Assembly: GCF_002806945.1 (NCBI RefSeq)
Contig: NZ_NIHC01000006.1
Location: forward strand, 248,001 to 312,000
Length of the DNA stretch: 64,000 bases
Reading direction: 5' to 3'
Source of the DNA: Marinobacter salexigens
GTDB lineage: Bacteria > Pseudomonadota > Gammaproteobacteria > Pseudomonadales > Oleiphilaceae
Position numbers and translations under genes: made by a program. The notes beneath the pieces are model-generated. The model worked only from the letters and a program-made list of their open reading frames with translations, searched no databases and was not told the origin of the DNA. Shown in pieces: positions 38,622-49,259 of this stretch (the first letter of the stretch is position 1; each line of letters begins with the position of its first letter).

Positions 38622-38738
38622 GGCGAAATCTCGTATCTGCAGGGAAAATTGGGGCGTAGTTTACCTGTTCGGTTTGGTTCTGTCGAAGCCATTGGCTGCC
38701 CCGATTTGATCGCTGCAGGAGCGGGCTGCTCGGGGACT

Positions 38739-38846
38739 GCGGTCACAGGTTCAACCGTCCAAAAACCGCTACAAGCACGTCCATGTGCGCTTGTCTTCGG
38801 CCATCCCTGGCCTACGACATTTTTGGACGGTTGAACCTGTGACCGC
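38739..38846 (+). repeat. Palindromic element, copy D (longest arms)
   Basis: Perfect 27-bp arms (38739-38765 and 38820-38846) enclose a 54-nt core with ACAAGCACGTCCATGTGCGC and GGCCATCCCTGGCC. The arms bear no resemblance to those of the other copies. It lies in the 268-base gap between mrp and dcd, both on the minus strand. Confidence 0.93.
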
Positions 38847-38889
38847 GAGCAAACTTTGGTGAAGCCCGCCACAAACCCGGACTCTATGC

Positions 38890-39990
38890 TTAATGCGTCT
38901 TTACGGACACACTTGAGATACCGCCACTGAGGTTACGTTCTCTCGTGGAAAGCTCCGCGCCAACCCGACGTGCAATATCCCGGTATCGCAACGCCACTTC
39001 GGATTCAGGTACAGCAACCACAGTTGGCTTGCCGCCGTCTGTTTGTTCGCGGATGGTCATGTGTAAGGGCAGCTGGCCCAACAAAGTTGTTTCATATTCA
39101 TCGGCAATGCGCCCACCACCGCCTTCACCGAAGAGGTGTTCTTCGTGGCCGCAGCTACTGCAGATGTGCACGCTCATGTTTTCGACAACGCCCAGAACCG
39201 GAATGTCGACTTTGCGGAACATTTCTATACCACGTTTACCGTCAAGCAAGGCGATGTCCTGGGGGGTGGTAACAATTACCGCGCCGGTAACCGGGACTTT
39301 CTGGGCCAGGGTGAGCTGGATGTCGCCGGTGCCTGGGGGCATGTCGACGATGAGGTAATCAAGCTCACCCCACAAGGTCTGTTGTAGCAGCTGCATAACA
39401 GCGCCACTGACCATGGGGCCGCGCCATACCATAGGGGTTTTGTCGGTGGTCACAAAGGCCATGGACATGGTTTGCAGGCCGTGGGCTTCGATGGGTACGA
39501 AGTATTTCTCTTCCCGTACGTCTGGGCGTTTGCCTTCGGGAACACCGAGCATCATGCCGATACTGGGGCCGTAGATGTCTGCGTCCAGTACGCCGACTCG
39601 GGCACCTTCGGCATGCAGGGCAAGGGCGAGGTTGACGGCTGTGGTGGATTTACCTACGCCACCTTTTCCAGAAGAAACAGCAACAATATTTTTGACACCA
39701 GGTACAGGTGGGAGGTCTTTTTGAACTTTATAAGAGTGGATCTTCTGGGCCACATGAACATCAGCAGATTTCACGCCTTCAACGTTTTCCAGTGCGTTAG
39801 CCACCAACTGTTTCAAGCCGCCTGCAATGCCCTTGGACGGGTATGGCAGCTCTACCATGAGCGTTACCTTACCTGCTTCATCAGCTACCAGCGACTTCAC
39901 GCCCCCCAGATCATAAAGATCCTTTCCCAGGTAGGGGTCTCGGTATTCACGAACCGCCGCCTGCAATACCTGCTCTGAAATCTGTGCCAT
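38890..39990 (-). CDS. Mrp/ApbC iron-sulfur cluster carrier ATPase
   Basis: A 366-residue Mrp-family ATPase. An N-terminal MIP18-like domain of about 90 residues is followed by a deviant Walker A, VSSGKGGVGKSTTAVNLALAL, and the cluster-binding CSSCGHEEHLFG near residue 270. It carries and transfers Fe-S clusters. The start was set at the ATG with GGAG six bases before; an upstream frame adds 12 residues. It diverges from metG, an arrangement widespread in gammaproteobacteria. Confidence 0.94.
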   Translation of the reverse strand: MAQISEQVLQAAVREYRDPYLGKDLYDLGGVKSLVADEAGKVTLMVELPYPSKGIAGGLKQLVANALENVEGVKSADVHVAQKIHSYKVQKDLPPVPGVKNIVAVSSGKGGVGKSTTAVNLALALHAEGARVGVLDADIYGPSIGMMLGVPEGKRPDVREEKYFVPIEAHGLQTMSMAFVTTDKTPMVWRGPMVSGAVMQLLQQTLWGELDYLIVDMPPGTGDIQLTLAQKVPVTGAVIVTTPQDIALLDGKRGIEMFRKVDIPVLGVVENMSVHICSSCGHEEHLFGEGGGGRIADEYETTLLGQLPLHMTIREQTDGGKPTVVAVPESEVALRYRDIARRVGAELSTRERNLSGGISSVSVKTH

Positions 39991-40130
39991 CTGGCTCTCC
40001 GAAAATAAGTTCATGCGTGTTTTCAAGATGAAAACAGGTGTTTCGGGTGAAAATTATCTGTTCAAAAGGTATCATCTGGGCCCGTTTCTGGCCATACACC
40101 CATTACTCTGATGAAAGGTTCGGACACACC

Positions 40131-42173
40131 ATGACGCAAGCGAGTTCAAAGCAACAGCGCGATATTCTGGTTACCAGCGCCCTGCCCTATGCCAATGGCC
40201 CCATTCACCTGGGTCATTTACTGGAATACATTCAGACCGATATCTGGGTGCGCTACCAGAATATGCGAGGCCACACTTGCTACTACGTTTGCGCCGATGA
40301 TGCCCACGGCACCGCCATTATGCTCCGTGCCGAGCGGGAAGGCATTACGCCCGAGCAGTTGATTGACCGGATCCGTGAGGAGCATCAGCAGGATTTCTCC
40401 GGGTTTCACATCCGCTTCGATAATTATTACACCACGCATTCGGAAGAGAACCGGTATTTCTCTGAGTACATCTACCGTCAATTGCAGAAAAACGGCAAGA
40501 TCGCGACGCGCAATATCACCCAGTTCTTCGATCCTGAGAAAAACATGTTTCTTGCGGACCGCTTTATCAAGGGCACGTGTCCGAAGTGTAAAACTGACGA
40601 TCAGTATGGCGATAACTGCGAGGCTTGCGGCGCAACCTATACGCCTGCAGAACTGATTAACCCGCGTTCAGCGGTCTCCGGCGCAACACCCATTGAGAAA
40701 GAGTCGGAGCACTACTTCTTCAAACTGCCGGAGTTTACCGAATTCCTTACCCAATGGACCCGCAGCGGTGCCTTGCAGCCTCAAGTGGCCAACAAGCTCG
40801 CTGAGTGGCTTGATGCCGGGTTACAGGAGTGGGATATAAGCCGTGATGCGCCTTACTTCGGTTTTGAGATTCCCGATGCCCCCGGCAAGTTTTTCTATGT
40901 TTGGATGGATGCTCCTATTGGCTATCTCGCAAGCTTCAAGGACTTCTGCAACCGGGAAGATGTCGATTTCGAACACTTCTGGAAAGTGGATTCCACCGCC
41001 GAGGTTTATCACTTTATCGGCAAGGACATCATTAATTTCCACGCGCTATTCTGGCCGGCAATGCTGCACGATGCAGGCTTCCGTACGCCAACTGCAGTCT
41101 GGGCCCACGGGTTTGTAACGGTTAATGGCAAGAAGATGTCCAAGTCCCGGGGCACCTTCATTATGGCCCGCACGTATCTGGACCACTTGAACCCGGAATA
41201 TCTGCGCTATTACTTCGCGGCCAAGCTGACCGGCGGCGTGGATGATATGGACCTGAACCTTGAGGATTTCGCGGCCAGAGTGAATTCCGACCTGGTGGGC
41301 AAGGTGGTCAACATTGCCAGCCGCAGTGCCGGTTTTATTACCAAGCGTTTTGATGGAAAGCTTGGTGAAGTGACTGAGCACGAAAAGCTGAAGGACTTCA
41401 TCGAAGCCGGCAGGGAATTGGAAACCTTCTACGAGGCCCGGGAGTTTGGCCGTGCCATGCGCCGCATCATGGAACTGGCCGACATTGCCAACCAATACGT
41501 GAACGATGAGCAACCCTGGGTCATTGCCAAACAGGAAGGTCAGGATGAAAAGCTGCAGGCCATCTGCACCAATGCCCTGAACATGTTCCATCTGCTGATG
41601 ACCTACCTGGCTCCGGTACTGCCAGAGACAGCAAAAGCGTCTGAGCAGTTCCTGAACGCAAAGCTGGATTGGAACAGCCGCAGTGAGCGGCTGGAAAACC
41701 ACGGCATCAATAAGTTCAAACCCTTAATGAGCCGGGTAGACATGGCGCAAATCGAAAAAATGCTGGATGCATCAAAAGAAGAGATGCCAGCAGCCATTGG
41801 CAAGCCTGCCGCGCCTGCCAAGCAGGACAATAATGACGCCATCGCCGATGAGATCGAGTTTGACGATTTTGCCAAAGTGGATCTGCGGGTCGTTAAGATT
41901 GTCAAAGCGGAGCATGTGGAAGGTGCAGACAAGCTACTTCGCCTGACGCTTGATTTGGGGCAAGGCGAGCGCAACGTGTTTGCTGGTATCAAGTCTGCTT
42001 ATAACCCCGAAGATCTTGAGGGTCGCCTTACGGTCATGGTTGCCAACCTCAAACCCCGAAAAATGAAGTTCGGTATGTCTGAAGGTATGGTTCTGGCAGC
42101 AGGCCCGGGCGGCAAGGATATCTTCATCCTGTCTCCGGATTCCGGCGCAGTGCCCGGCATGCGGGTAATGTAA
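40131..42173 (+). CDS. metG: Methionyl-tRNA synthetase
   Basis: A 680-residue class I synthetase with HLGH in [11 protein letters not shown], a zinc knuckle [18 protein letters not shown] near residue 145, and KMSKSRGT near 337. A C-terminal EMAP/Trbp111-like tRNA-binding domain ([20 protein letters not shown]) promotes dimerisation. A linker of about 45 residues rich in Ala, Pro and Lys precedes it. The start at MTQASSKQQ fits the family; the longer open frame adds 31 residues. Confidence 0.97.
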   Translation: MTQASSKQQRDILVTSALPYANGPIHLGHLLEYIQTDIWVRYQNMRGHTCYYVCADDAHGTAIMLRAEREGITPEQLIDRIREEHQQDFSGFHIRFDNYYTTHSEENRYFSEYIYRQLQKNGKIATRNITQFFDPEKNMFLADRFIKGTCPKCKTDDQYGDNCEACGATYTPAELINPRSAVSGATPIEKESEHYFFKLPEFTEFLTQWTRSGALQPQVANKLAEWLDAGLQEWDISRDAPYFGFEIPDAPGKFFYVWMDAPIGYLASFKDFCNREDVDFEHFWKVDSTAEVYHFIGKDIINFHALFWPAMLHDAGFRTPTAVWAHGFVTVNGKKMSKSRGTFIMARTYLDHLNPEYLRYYFAAKLTGGVDDMDLNLEDFAARVNSDLVGKVVNIASRSAGFITKRFDGKLGEVTEHEKLKDFIEAGRELETFYEAREFGRAMRRIMELADIANQYVNDEQPWVIAKQEGQDEKLQAICTNALNMFHLLMTYLAPVLPETAKASEQFLNAKLDWNSRSERLENHGINKFKPLMSRVDMAQIEKMLDASKEEMPAAIGKPAAPAKQDNNDAIADEIEFDDFAKVDLRVVKIVKAEHVEGADKLLRLTLDLGQGERNVFAGIKSAYNPEDLEGRLTVMVANLKPRKMKFGMSEGMVLAAGPGGKDIFILSPDSGAVPGMRVM

Positions 42174-42225
42174 ACAGAAATCGAGGCAGAGCAGAGCGCC
42201 ACGGCGAAATAATGATGACGCAACC

Positions 42226-42807
42226 ATGACAGAGTATTTACTGATATTGGTCAGCACCATTCTGGTGAACAATTTCGTGCTGGTTCAGTTTCTGGGCCTG
42301 TGCCCGTTCATGGGGGTTTCCGGCAAGCTGGAAACCGCCATGGGTATGTCACTGGCCACCACGTTTGTACTGACCTTGTCGTCAGTGTGCAGCTACCTTG
42401 CCTATACTTACCTGCTGGCACCTCTGGACCTGGTATTTCTGAAGACCATCACGTTCATTTTAGTGATTGCAGTGGTGGTTCAGTTCACTGAAATGGTGGT
42501 GCGCAAAACCAGCCCCCTGCTCTATCGCGTGCTGGGCATTTTCCTGCCGCTGATTACCACCAACTGCGCTGTGTTGGGCGTAGCGCTTCTGAACCTGAAC
42601 AAGAACAACAACTTCGTTGAATCAGTCCTCTACGGTTTCGGCGCTGCCGCCGGTTTTTCGCTGGTGCTGGTGCTTTTCGCCGCAATGCGCGAGCGTATTG
42701 CCGTGGCCGATGTGCCCGTATCCTTTCGGGGTGCGGCCATCGGTATGGTTACCGCAGGTTTGATGTCACTGGCGTTTCTGGGCTTCACCGGCCTGGTCAG
42801 CGTTTAA
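42226..42807 (+). CDS. rsxA: Electron transport complex subunit RsxA/RnfA
   Basis: A 193-residue polytopic membrane protein starting [20 protein letters not shown], with [18 protein letters not shown] in the middle. RsxA and RsxE form the paired core of the Rnf/Rsx complex, which couples electron flow between NADH and ferredoxin to ion movement; in E. coli Rsx keeps SoxR reduced. It is the first gene of rsxABCDGE, 53 bases after metG. Confidence 0.96.
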   Translation: MTEYLLILVSTILVNNFVLVQFLGLCPFMGVSGKLETAMGMSLATTFVLTLSSVCSYLAYTYLLAPLDLVFLKTITFILVIAVVVQFTEMVVRKTSPLLYRVLGIFLPLITTNCAVLGVALLNLNKNNNFVESVLYGFGAAAGFSLVLVLFAAMRERIAVADVPVSFRGAAIGMVTAGLMSLAFLGFTGLVSV

Positions 42808-42822
42808 CGGAGACACGTTTGT

Positions 42823-43395
42823 ATGTGGACAGGCATCCTTATCGCTGTTCTGGTTTTGCTTGGCCTTGCTGTGGCATTTGGCGCTTTGCTGGGTTTCGCG
42901 TCAGAGCGCTTCAAAGTTGAAGGTAACCCGCTGGTGGACCAGGTTGATGCATTACTGCCACAAACCCAGTGCGGACAATGCGGCTTTCCTGGTTGCCGCC
43001 CTTATGCCGAATCCATCGTTGACGGCGGAGCCATCAACAAATGCCCCCCCGGCGGCGAATCCACCATCAACGCACTTGCCGATCTCCTGGATGTGGAACC
43101 CCAGCCCCTGGATGCCGAACACGGAATAGAACAAGCCAGAACGGTGGCAGTTATCCGGGAAGATGAATGCATAGGCTGCACCAAGTGTATTCAGGCCTGC
43201 CCGGTGGACGCCATTCTCGGGGCTGCCAAACACATGCACACAGTTATTGAAAGTGAATGTACCGGCTGCGACCTGTGTGTGGAGCCCTGCCCCGTTGACT
43301 GTATTGACATGATCACCATTGAACCGGATATACGGGGCTGGACATGGTCTCAACCTCGTATTATCGCAACAGACCAGCAGGAGATTAACTCCTGA
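42823..43395 (+). CDS. rsxB: Electron transport complex subunit RsxB/RnfB
   Basis: A 190-residue protein. One N-terminal helix is followed by a cluster domain with [16 protein letters not shown] and a later Cys in NKCPPGG, then two 4Fe-4S ferredoxin motifs ([14 protein letters not shown] and [15 protein letters not shown]). It receives or donates electrons at the ferredoxin end of the complex. The stop overlaps the rsxC start by one base (TGATG). Confidence 0.96.
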   Translation: MWTGILIAVLVLLGLAVAFGALLGFASERFKVEGNPLVDQVDALLPQTQCGQCGFPGCRPYAESIVDGGAINKCPPGGESTINALADLLDVEPQPLDAEHGIEQARTVAVIREDECIGCTKCIQACPVDAILGAAKHMHTVIESECTGCDLCVEPCPVDCIDMITIEPDIRGWTWSQPRIIATDQQEINS

Positions 43396-45224
43396 TGACC
43401 AAGCTTTGGGATTTTAACGGCGGCATCCACCCCGCAGAGAACAAAGAGATTTCGACCGGCCGCTCTATTCAGGTTGCCGGCATTCCCGCACAATTGGTTC
43501 TGCCCCTGCAACAGCATCTTGGTGCACCGGCAGAGCCCAGCGTGAACGTTGGCGACAGAGTACTGAAAGGCCAAAAAATAGCCGATGTAAGCCATGGTAA
43601 GTGTGTTCCTGTGCATGCACCGACATCCGGCGTCATTGAAAGCATCGGCGACTATCCTGTACCTCACCCATCCGGCATGGCAGACCGATGCATCGTTCTA
43701 AAGCCTGATGGCAAGGATGAATGGTGCGAGCGTTTCCCGATCAGCGACTACCGCAGCCTTGAGCGGGACCAGGTACTTGGCATTATTCACTCAGCAGGCA
43801 TCGCCGGCATGGGCGGCGCCGGCTTCCCCACAGATATAAAACTGAAACCGCCCCGGGATCGCAAAGTCGATACGCTGATCCTGAATGGGGCTGAATGCGA
43901 GCCCTACATAACCGCCGACGACATGACCATGCGTGAGCGCGCTGACAAAGTTGTGGCCGGATTAAAGATAATGGCGTGGATCCTGCGACCCGAGCGTTGC
44001 GTAATTGGCATTGAAGACAACAAGCCCGAAGCCGCCGTAGCACTGCGCGAGGCGATTCAGGGCACGCAAATTGAAATCGCTGTTATCCCCACCAAATACC
44101 CCTCCGGTGGTGAAAAACAGCTGATCCAGATCCTCACCGGCATGGAAGTGCCCAGCGGCGGCATTCCAGCCGATATAGGTGTTATCTGCCAAAACATTGG
44201 AACCGCCGTAGCCGTGGCTCAGGCGGTCTTTGAAGGTTCGCCACTTATCAGTCGCGTTGTAACCGTTACTGGCGAGGCTTTGGAAAGGCCAGGCAACTTT
44301 GATGTTTTGCTGGGCACACCCATGACCTACTTATTAGAGCAGGCAGGTTTGCAGCCAGATCGTGTTAGCCGCTTGGTACTCGGCGGGCCCATGATGGGAT
44401 ACACCCTGAACACCACAGCGGTGCCTGTGATCAAAACGAGCAACTGCATTATTGCGGCAACCGCCAGCGAACTGCCTGCACCACCGCCGGAACAAGCCTG
44501 CATTCGCTGTGGCCAATGTGCAGAAGTGTGCCCTATGGAATTGCTGCCACAACAGTTGTTCTGGCACGCCAAGGCCACCGAGTTTGAGAAAGCAGAGCAT
44601 CTGAACCTGTTCGACTGCATTGAGTGCGGAGCCTGCTCCTACGTTTGCCCCAGCTCCATCCCGCTGGTGCAGTACTACCGCTACGCCAAGGGTGAAATCC
44701 GCGTGCAGCGGGCGGAACAACTCAAGGCAGACCGGGCACGGGAACGTTTTGAAGCGCGCCAGGAAAGGCTTGAGCGCGAGCAACAAGAGAAAGAACTACG
44801 CCGCAAAGAGCGCGCCAAAGCAGCTGCAGAAGCCCAAGCCAAAAAGAAAGCGGAAGCTGAAAAGGCTGCAGACAGCGGAGAAGCGGTGGACGAGCGGGCA
44901 GCCAAGTCGGCATTGGTAGAGCAAGCCCTGGCTCGAAAGAAAGCCAGCACCGAAGCCAGCACTGCAAAAGCAACCGCGACCGCTGAGCCAGAGCTGGAGT
45001 TGCCCGATCTAGAGACGCTGGAAAAGCAGTTCACCCAGGCCCAGTCCAAACTGGAATCCATGCAGGCCATGCTTGAAGATGCAAAAGCACAGCAAGCAGA
45101 TAACGTGGATAAGCTCGAACGTGCGGTCGCCAAGAACCACGACCGGGTTAAGCGGGCGGAAGAAGCCCTTGCGGATGCACGCAAAACGCTGGCAGCCCAA
45201 ACCGAACCACAATCTATTAAATAA
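43395..45224 (+). CDS. rsxC: Electron transport complex subunit RsxC/RnfC
   Basis: A 609-residue peripheral subunit that oxidises or reduces NADH. GMGGAGFPTDIKL is the nucleotide and FMN region near residue 140. Two 4Fe-4S motifs, CIRCGQCAEVCP and CIECGACSYVCP, lie near residues 370 and 410. The C-terminal 170 residues are a highly charged Ala/Lys/Glu-rich helical tail (LEREQQEKELRRKERAKAAA), as in many gammaproteobacterial RsxC proteins, of variable length and unknown role. Confidence 0.96.
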   Translation: MTKLWDFNGGIHPAENKEISTGRSIQVAGIPAQLVLPLQQHLGAPAEPSVNVGDRVLKGQKIADVSHGKCVPVHAPTSGVIESIGDYPVPHPSGMADRCIVLKPDGKDEWCERFPISDYRSLERDQVLGIIHSAGIAGMGGAGFPTDIKLKPPRDRKVDTLILNGAECEPYITADDMTMRERADKVVAGLKIMAWILRPERCVIGIEDNKPEAAVALREAIQGTQIEIAVIPTKYPSGGEKQLIQILTGMEVPSGGIPADIGVICQNIGTAVAVAQAVFEGSPLISRVVTVTGEALERPGNFDVLLGTPMTYLLEQAGLQPDRVSRLVLGGPMMGYTLNTTAVPVIKTSNCIIAATASELPAPPPEQACIRCGQCAEVCPMELLPQQLFWHAKATEFEKAEHLNLFDCIECGACSYVCPSSIPLVQYYRYAKGEIRVQRAEQLKADRARERFEARQERLEREQQEKELRRKERAKAAAEAQAKKKAEAEKAADSGEAVDERAAKSALVEQALARKKASTEASTAKATATAEPELELPDLETLEKQFTQAQSKLESMQAMLEDAKAQQADNVDKLERAVAKNHDRVKRAEEALADARKTLAAQTEPQSIK

Positions 45225-45245
45225 TCCGAATCAGGCCCGATTTTC

Positions 45246-46298
45246 ATGGCGTTTGTTCAACAGTCTTCACCTCATGCTCACAAGGCTCGCCCAACTTCAA
45301 AGGTGATGCTTTGGGTCATACTCGCGGCATTGCCCGGATTGCTGGCACAAACCCTGTTTTTTGGTTGGGGCAATCTCATCAACGTTGTCTGGTGCATCGC
45401 TATCGCCTTGGCTTCGGAAGCAGCTGTTCTCAAATTGCGCAGCAAACCGATTGCATTTGTTCTCAAGGACAACACCGCCGCAGTAACCGGGCTGCTACTT
45501 GGCCTGTCCATGCCACAGTTTGCACCCTGGTGGGTATCCGCAGTGGCGGTCATTTCCGCAATAGTGATTGCCAAACAGCTTTATGGCGGGCTAGGCTCCA
45601 ACCCCTTCAACCCCGCCATGGTGGGCTACGCGCTGGTGCTGATCTCTTTCCCGGTAGCCATGACCACCAACTGGGCAGAGCCGGCGCTGCTTTGGGAAGG
45701 CGCACCAAGCTTTGGGGATACATTGGCCGCCATTGCCTCAGGACAACAAACAGCGGTTGATGGCTGGACCATGGCCACCCCCCTGGATGAATACAAACAC
45801 AAGATTGGATCCCATACCGCATCTGAAGTCCTTGCTCACCCTACGTTCGGCGAGGGGGTTGCCAGGGGCTGGGAATGGGTCAACGCAGCCTTCCTGCTGG
45901 GCGGGCTTGTACTGATAGGCCTGCGAATTATCACCTGGCACATCCCCGCCGCATTTCTGGGCGCACTGATTGTCATGAGCCTGGCCTTTGGCAGCAACGC
46001 GGATCAGTTCGCACCACTGTCACTGCATCTCCTGGCCGGGGGAACCATGCTGGGTGCGTTTTTCATCGCCACCGACCCGGTATCTGCAGCAACCAGCCAT
46101 CAGGGCAAACTGATTTATGGCGCGGGTATTGGCGTGCTCATTTACCTGATAAGGAGCTGGGGTAACTATCCCGATGCCGTTGCATTCAGCGTGCTGCTTA
46201 TGAACTTTGCGGTGCCCTTTATCGACCATTACACGCCGCCACGTACCTACGGCCATCACAAACCTCGCCGGGGCTTTTCTGGCGGGGGCAGGAGCTGA
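45246..46298 (+). CDS. rsxD: Electron transport complex subunit RsxD/RnfD
   Basis: A 350-residue membrane subunit of the NqrB/RnfD family, which carries covalently bound FMN. Its conserved core includes [20 protein letters not shown] and [20 protein letters not shown]. It follows rsxC by 21 bases and is separated from rsxG by two bases. Confidence 0.95.
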   Translation: MAFVQQSSPHAHKARPTSKVMLWVILAALPGLLAQTLFFGWGNLINVVWCIAIALASEAAVLKLRSKPIAFVLKDNTAAVTGLLLGLSMPQFAPWWVSAVAVISAIVIAKQLYGGLGSNPFNPAMVGYALVLISFPVAMTTNWAEPALLWEGAPSFGDTLAAIASGQQTAVDGWTMATPLDEYKHKIGSHTASEVLAHPTFGEGVARGWEWVNAAFLLGGLVLIGLRIITWHIPAAFLGALIVMSLAFGSNADQFAPLSLHLLAGGTMLGAFFIATDPVSAATSHQGKLIYGAGIGVLIYLIRSWGNYPDAVAFSVLLMNFAVPFIDHYTPPRTYGHHKPRRGFSGGGRS

Positions 46299-46300
46299 TC

Positions 46301-47002
46301 ATGGCAACCATGATTCAATCCATTCGACGCAGCGCCATTGGCCTTGGTATCTTTGCGGTAGTGACTGGCGGCACCATTGCGTTTACGCAAGCACTGACCA
46401 ACGATCGCATCATGGAACAGGCGGCCAGAGCAGAAGCCAAAGCACTGTTCGAGATTATTCCAGAGAAGGATCACAACAACGATCTGCTCAGGGATACTCT
46501 GGTACTGCCTGCCAGTGATCGTTTGGCAACCGAGGGGCCGGTCACAGTGTGGGTGGCCCGGCAAGACGGTGAGCCAGTTGGCATGATCATGCCAGCGGTT
46601 GCACCAGACGGTTATTCAGGCACGATCAAGCTGCTGGTAGGCATTGATCCTGAGGGGACGGTTCTGGGTGTTCGTGTGATCGCACACAAGGAAACCCCGG
46701 GGCTGGGTGATCGGATAGAAACCCGGAAATCCGACTGGGTTAAAGACTTCGAGGGACGCTCTATCGGGAACCCTGCACCAAAGCAATGGAACGTAAAAAA
46801 GAACGGCGGTGTTTTTGACCAGTTCACCGGTGCTACCATCACGCCCAGAGCCGTGGTGAAAGCGGTACAAAAATCATTGATCTATTTCCGACAGAACCAA
46901 CAGACTATTCGGGCCCAACTGAACAGCACTCCGTCAGGGCAAGGCCCTGTTGTTACACCCGGCGACCTGACAGACGAATCCCTGAATGTGGAGCAGCCCT
47001 GA
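46301..47002 (+). CDS. rsxG: Electron transport complex subunit RsxG/RnfG
   Basis: A 233-residue periplasmic subunit with one N-terminal helix ([20 protein letters not shown]). The FMN attachment motif is [15 protein letters not shown], in which the second Thr of TGAT is the usual phosphoester site. [12 protein letters not shown] is also typical. It starts two bases after rsxD. Confidence 0.96.
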   Translation: MATMIQSIRRSAIGLGIFAVVTGGTIAFTQALTNDRIMEQAARAEAKALFEIIPEKDHNNDLLRDTLVLPASDRLATEGPVTVWVARQDGEPVGMIMPAVAPDGYSGTIKLLVGIDPEGTVLGVRVIAHKETPGLGDRIETRKSDWVKDFEGRSIGNPAPKQWNVKKNGGVFDQFTGATITPRAVVKAVQKSLIYFRQNQQTIRAQLNSTPSGQGPVVTPGDLTDESLNVEQP

Positions 47003-47004
47003 CC

Positions 47005-47718
47005 ATGACAACCAAAACCTCTGCTGAAATCATTCGTGACGGGCTCTGGGACAACAACCCGGCTCTGGTTCAGGTGCTGGGGCTATGCCCTCTTCTGGCG
47101 GTTACCAGCACGGTGGTCAATGCGATTGGCTTGGGCCTGGCCACCCTGATGGTTCTTATGGGCTCCAACCTCGCCGTCTCATTGATTCGGAACTTCGTTG
47201 GTGAATCTGTACGGCTACCCGCGTTCGTGATGATAATTGCATCATTCGTAACCTGTGCCGAATTGCTGATGCAGGCCTATACCTATGAGTTGTATCAGAT
47301 TCTGGGTATTTTTATCCCCCTCATCGTCACCAACTGCGCCATTCTGGGCCGGGCTGATGCCTTTGCCTCACGAAACGCCCCGGGCCCCGCCCTGCTGGAC
47401 GGCGCCATGATGGGCGCAGGCTTTCTTGCAGTTCTCATCATTCTTGGCGGCATGCGAGAACTGATCGGCCAGGGCACGCTGTTTGTGGACATGCATCTTC
47501 TGTTCGGCCCCATGGCTTCAGACTGGGTTATCGAGCCCTTTGCAAACTACCCGGATATGCTGTTCATGGTATTGCCCCCCGGCGCTTTCGTCGGTCTCGG
47601 CTTGTTAATAGCGCTGAAAAACGGAATTGACCACCATCTCAAGGAGCGTAAGAAGACGCTCCAGCCAGTAACAACTCCCGGTAGCAAACGCGTGCGCGTG
47701 ACCGGCAACGTCTCATGA
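47005..47718 (+). CDS. rsxE: Electron transport complex subunit RsxE/RnfE
   Basis: A 237-residue homologue of RsxA with [17 protein letters not shown] near the start and [20 protein letters not shown] in the middle. It forms the second half of the paired membrane core. It is the last rsx gene; nth follows after 28 bases, the order known from E. coli. Confidence 0.96.
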   Translation: MTTKTSAEIIRDGLWDNNPALVQVLGLCPLLAVTSTVVNAIGLGLATLMVLMGSNLAVSLIRNFVGESVRLPAFVMIIASFVTCAELLMQAYTYELYQILGIFIPLIVTNCAILGRADAFASRNAPGPALLDGAMMGAGFLAVLIILGGMRELIGQGTLFVDMHLLFGPMASDWVIEPFANYPDMLFMVLPPGAFVGLGLLIALKNGIDHHLKERKKTLQPVTTPGSKRVRVTGNVS

Positions 47719-47746
47719 TTTTCCATCGGAGTCGTAACGACACACC

Positions 47747-48385
47747 ATGAACAAAGAAAAACGTATAGAAATCTTCTCCCGCTTTCGGGAGGCCAATCCC
47801 AAGCCGGAAACCGAGCTTAACTACAGCAACCCCTTTGAATTACTCATTGCCGTTATTCTCTCCGCCCAGGCGACGGATGTAGGGGTCAATAAAGCCACCG
47901 ACAAACTCTACCCGGTCGCGAATACCCCTGAAGCCATACTTGCGCTTGGCGTGGATGGCCTGAAGGAATACATAAAGACCATAGGGTTGTTCAACACAAA
48001 AGCGGAAAACGTGATCAAGACGTGCCGCATGCTGGTGGAAAAGCACGACAGCGTGGTACCTGATAACCGGGAGGATCTTGAAGCCCTCCCCGGGGTTGGC
48101 CGGAAAACCGCAAATGTGGTTCTCAATACAGCCTTCGGAAAGCCAGCCATGGCTGTGGATACCCATATTTTCCGGGTATCCAATCGCACGGGCATTGCTC
48201 CGGGGAAAAACGTGCTGGAAGTAGAAAAGCGCCTGATGCGCCTGGTACCCAAAGAGTTTCTATTGGATGCCCACCACTGGCTTATTCTGCACGGGCGCTA
48301 CACCTGCGTCGCCCGAAAGCCCAGGTGCGGAGCCTGTATTATTGAGGATCTTTGCGAGTTCAAGGATAAAAACGATTATCAGTAA
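47747..48385 (+). CDS. nth: Endonuclease III
   Basis: A 212-residue DNA glycosylase/AP lyase for oxidised pyrimidines. The helix-hairpin-helix LPGVGRKTANVVLN contains the catalytic Lys, and VDTHIFRVSNR carries the catalytic Asp. The C-terminal cluster loop is C-x6-C-x2-C-x5-C (CVARKPRCGACIIEDLC). A bidirectional terminator follows. Its place at the end of the rsx operon is conserved. Confidence 0.97.
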   Translation: MNKEKRIEIFSRFREANPKPETELNYSNPFELLIAVILSAQATDVGVNKATDKLYPVANTPEAILALGVDGLKEYIKTIGLFNTKAENVIKTCRMLVEKHDSVVPDNREDLEALPGVGRKTANVVLNTAFGKPAMAVDTHIFRVSNRTGIAPGKNVLEVEKRLMRLVPKEFLLDAHHWLILHGRYTCVARKPRCGACIIEDLCEFKDKNDYQ

Positions 48386-48397
48386 ATAAACCGTTCT

Positions 48398-48433
48398 CCA
48401 CTAAAAAGCCGGCGATTGCCGGCTTTTTAGTGG
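48398..48433. terminator. Bidirectional rho-independent terminator
   Basis: CCACTAAAAAGCCGGC, loop GATT, then the perfect complement: a 16-bp stem whose A and T runs serve both strands. It ends nth on the plus strand and the chalcone-isomerase-like gene on the minus strand. Confidence 0.92.
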
Positions 48434-48454
48434 AATGCTGAAGTGGCTCCTTTA

Positions 48455-49027
48455 TTACTTGCCCAGCATGCCTTTCTTCAGGCTCTTCTGGGCAGGATCA
48501 TCCGATAGCCAGATACCAAACAGCGCCTTTTTGAATGCAAGGTCACCCACCGTATCCTTTTTCTCGCCGTTTTTCAGCACGTTTACACCTTCGCCGGGCA
48601 CATAAACAAGATCAAACACATCGCCTTCTTTGATCTCTTCTTTGAACACAGACATAAACTGGTCGATATCAGCCTTAACCGAAGACATATCACCATCTGT
48701 TGAGGCCTCAAAGCCTTCCATGGTGGCTTCAGTCATGCGATCACTGGTGATCATGCCAGAGGTAATATGCAGCGTGATCGCCTGGGGCTCATCAGCCTCA
48801 ACAACGGCAGTGCCATTGTTTTGTGCTTGGGGCACATAAAGACTGCCAACATACAGATCCATGAAAAACTTGGACCGGGTACCCGCACCGTTCAACTGAA
48901 GCTCTGTGCTGCCCGCAGTATAAGTATCCGGAACATCAACACCACCAACCGTCAGGGCCGAAGCAGGCGTTGAGAGTGTGGCTGCTAACATAAGAGATGC
49001 AAAGCCCGTCAAAAATGCTTTCTTCAT
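48455..49027 (-). CDS. Chalcone isomerase-like exported protein
   Basis: A 190-residue protein with a signal peptide (KKAFLTGFASLMLAATLSTPASA) and a chalcone-isomerase-like fold (VGGVDVPDTYTAG, LNGAGTRSKFFMDLYVGSLYVP). In bacteria such proteins are periplasmic and not true flavonoid enzymes; a role in binding fatty acids or other ligands has been suggested but is open. AAAGGA precedes the chosen ATG; a longer frame adds seven residues. It is a single gene between two terminators. Confidence 0.82.
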   Translation of the reverse strand: MKKAFLTGFASLMLAATLSTPASALTVGGVDVPDTYTAGSTELQLNGAGTRSKFFMDLYVGSLYVPQAQNNGTAVVEADEPQAITLHITSGMITSDRMTEATMEGFEASTDGDMSSVKADIDQFMSVFKEEIKEGDVFDLVYVPGEGVNVLKNGEKKDTVGDLAFKKALFGIWLSDDPAQKSLKKGMLGK

Positions 49028-49200
49028 AGTCCTTTCCTTTTCAGTCATTATTATGAGAATTCATTCGTCACCAAGTACAGATCCATAGCCCCCGGCGCTG
49101 CTATTCTAACAACGTCTTGGCCATAGGAATCGCCACTTGGTTCTCATTTGCGGATTACATTGCAGACTAACTTTTGCAGGGTTACTTTTTCAGGACCAGT

Positions 49201-49237
49201 AAAACACAAAACGCCGACCATGAGGTATGGTCGGCGT
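49201..49237 (-). terminator. Rho-independent terminator of rpoS
   Basis: On the minus strand ACGCCGACCA and TGGTCGGCGT form a 10-bp stem with a 7-base loop, followed by TTTGTGTTTT. It lies about 20 bases after the rpoS stop. Confidence 0.85.
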
Positions 49238-49259
49238 TCAGGGTGCTGCGTCAGAAAAG

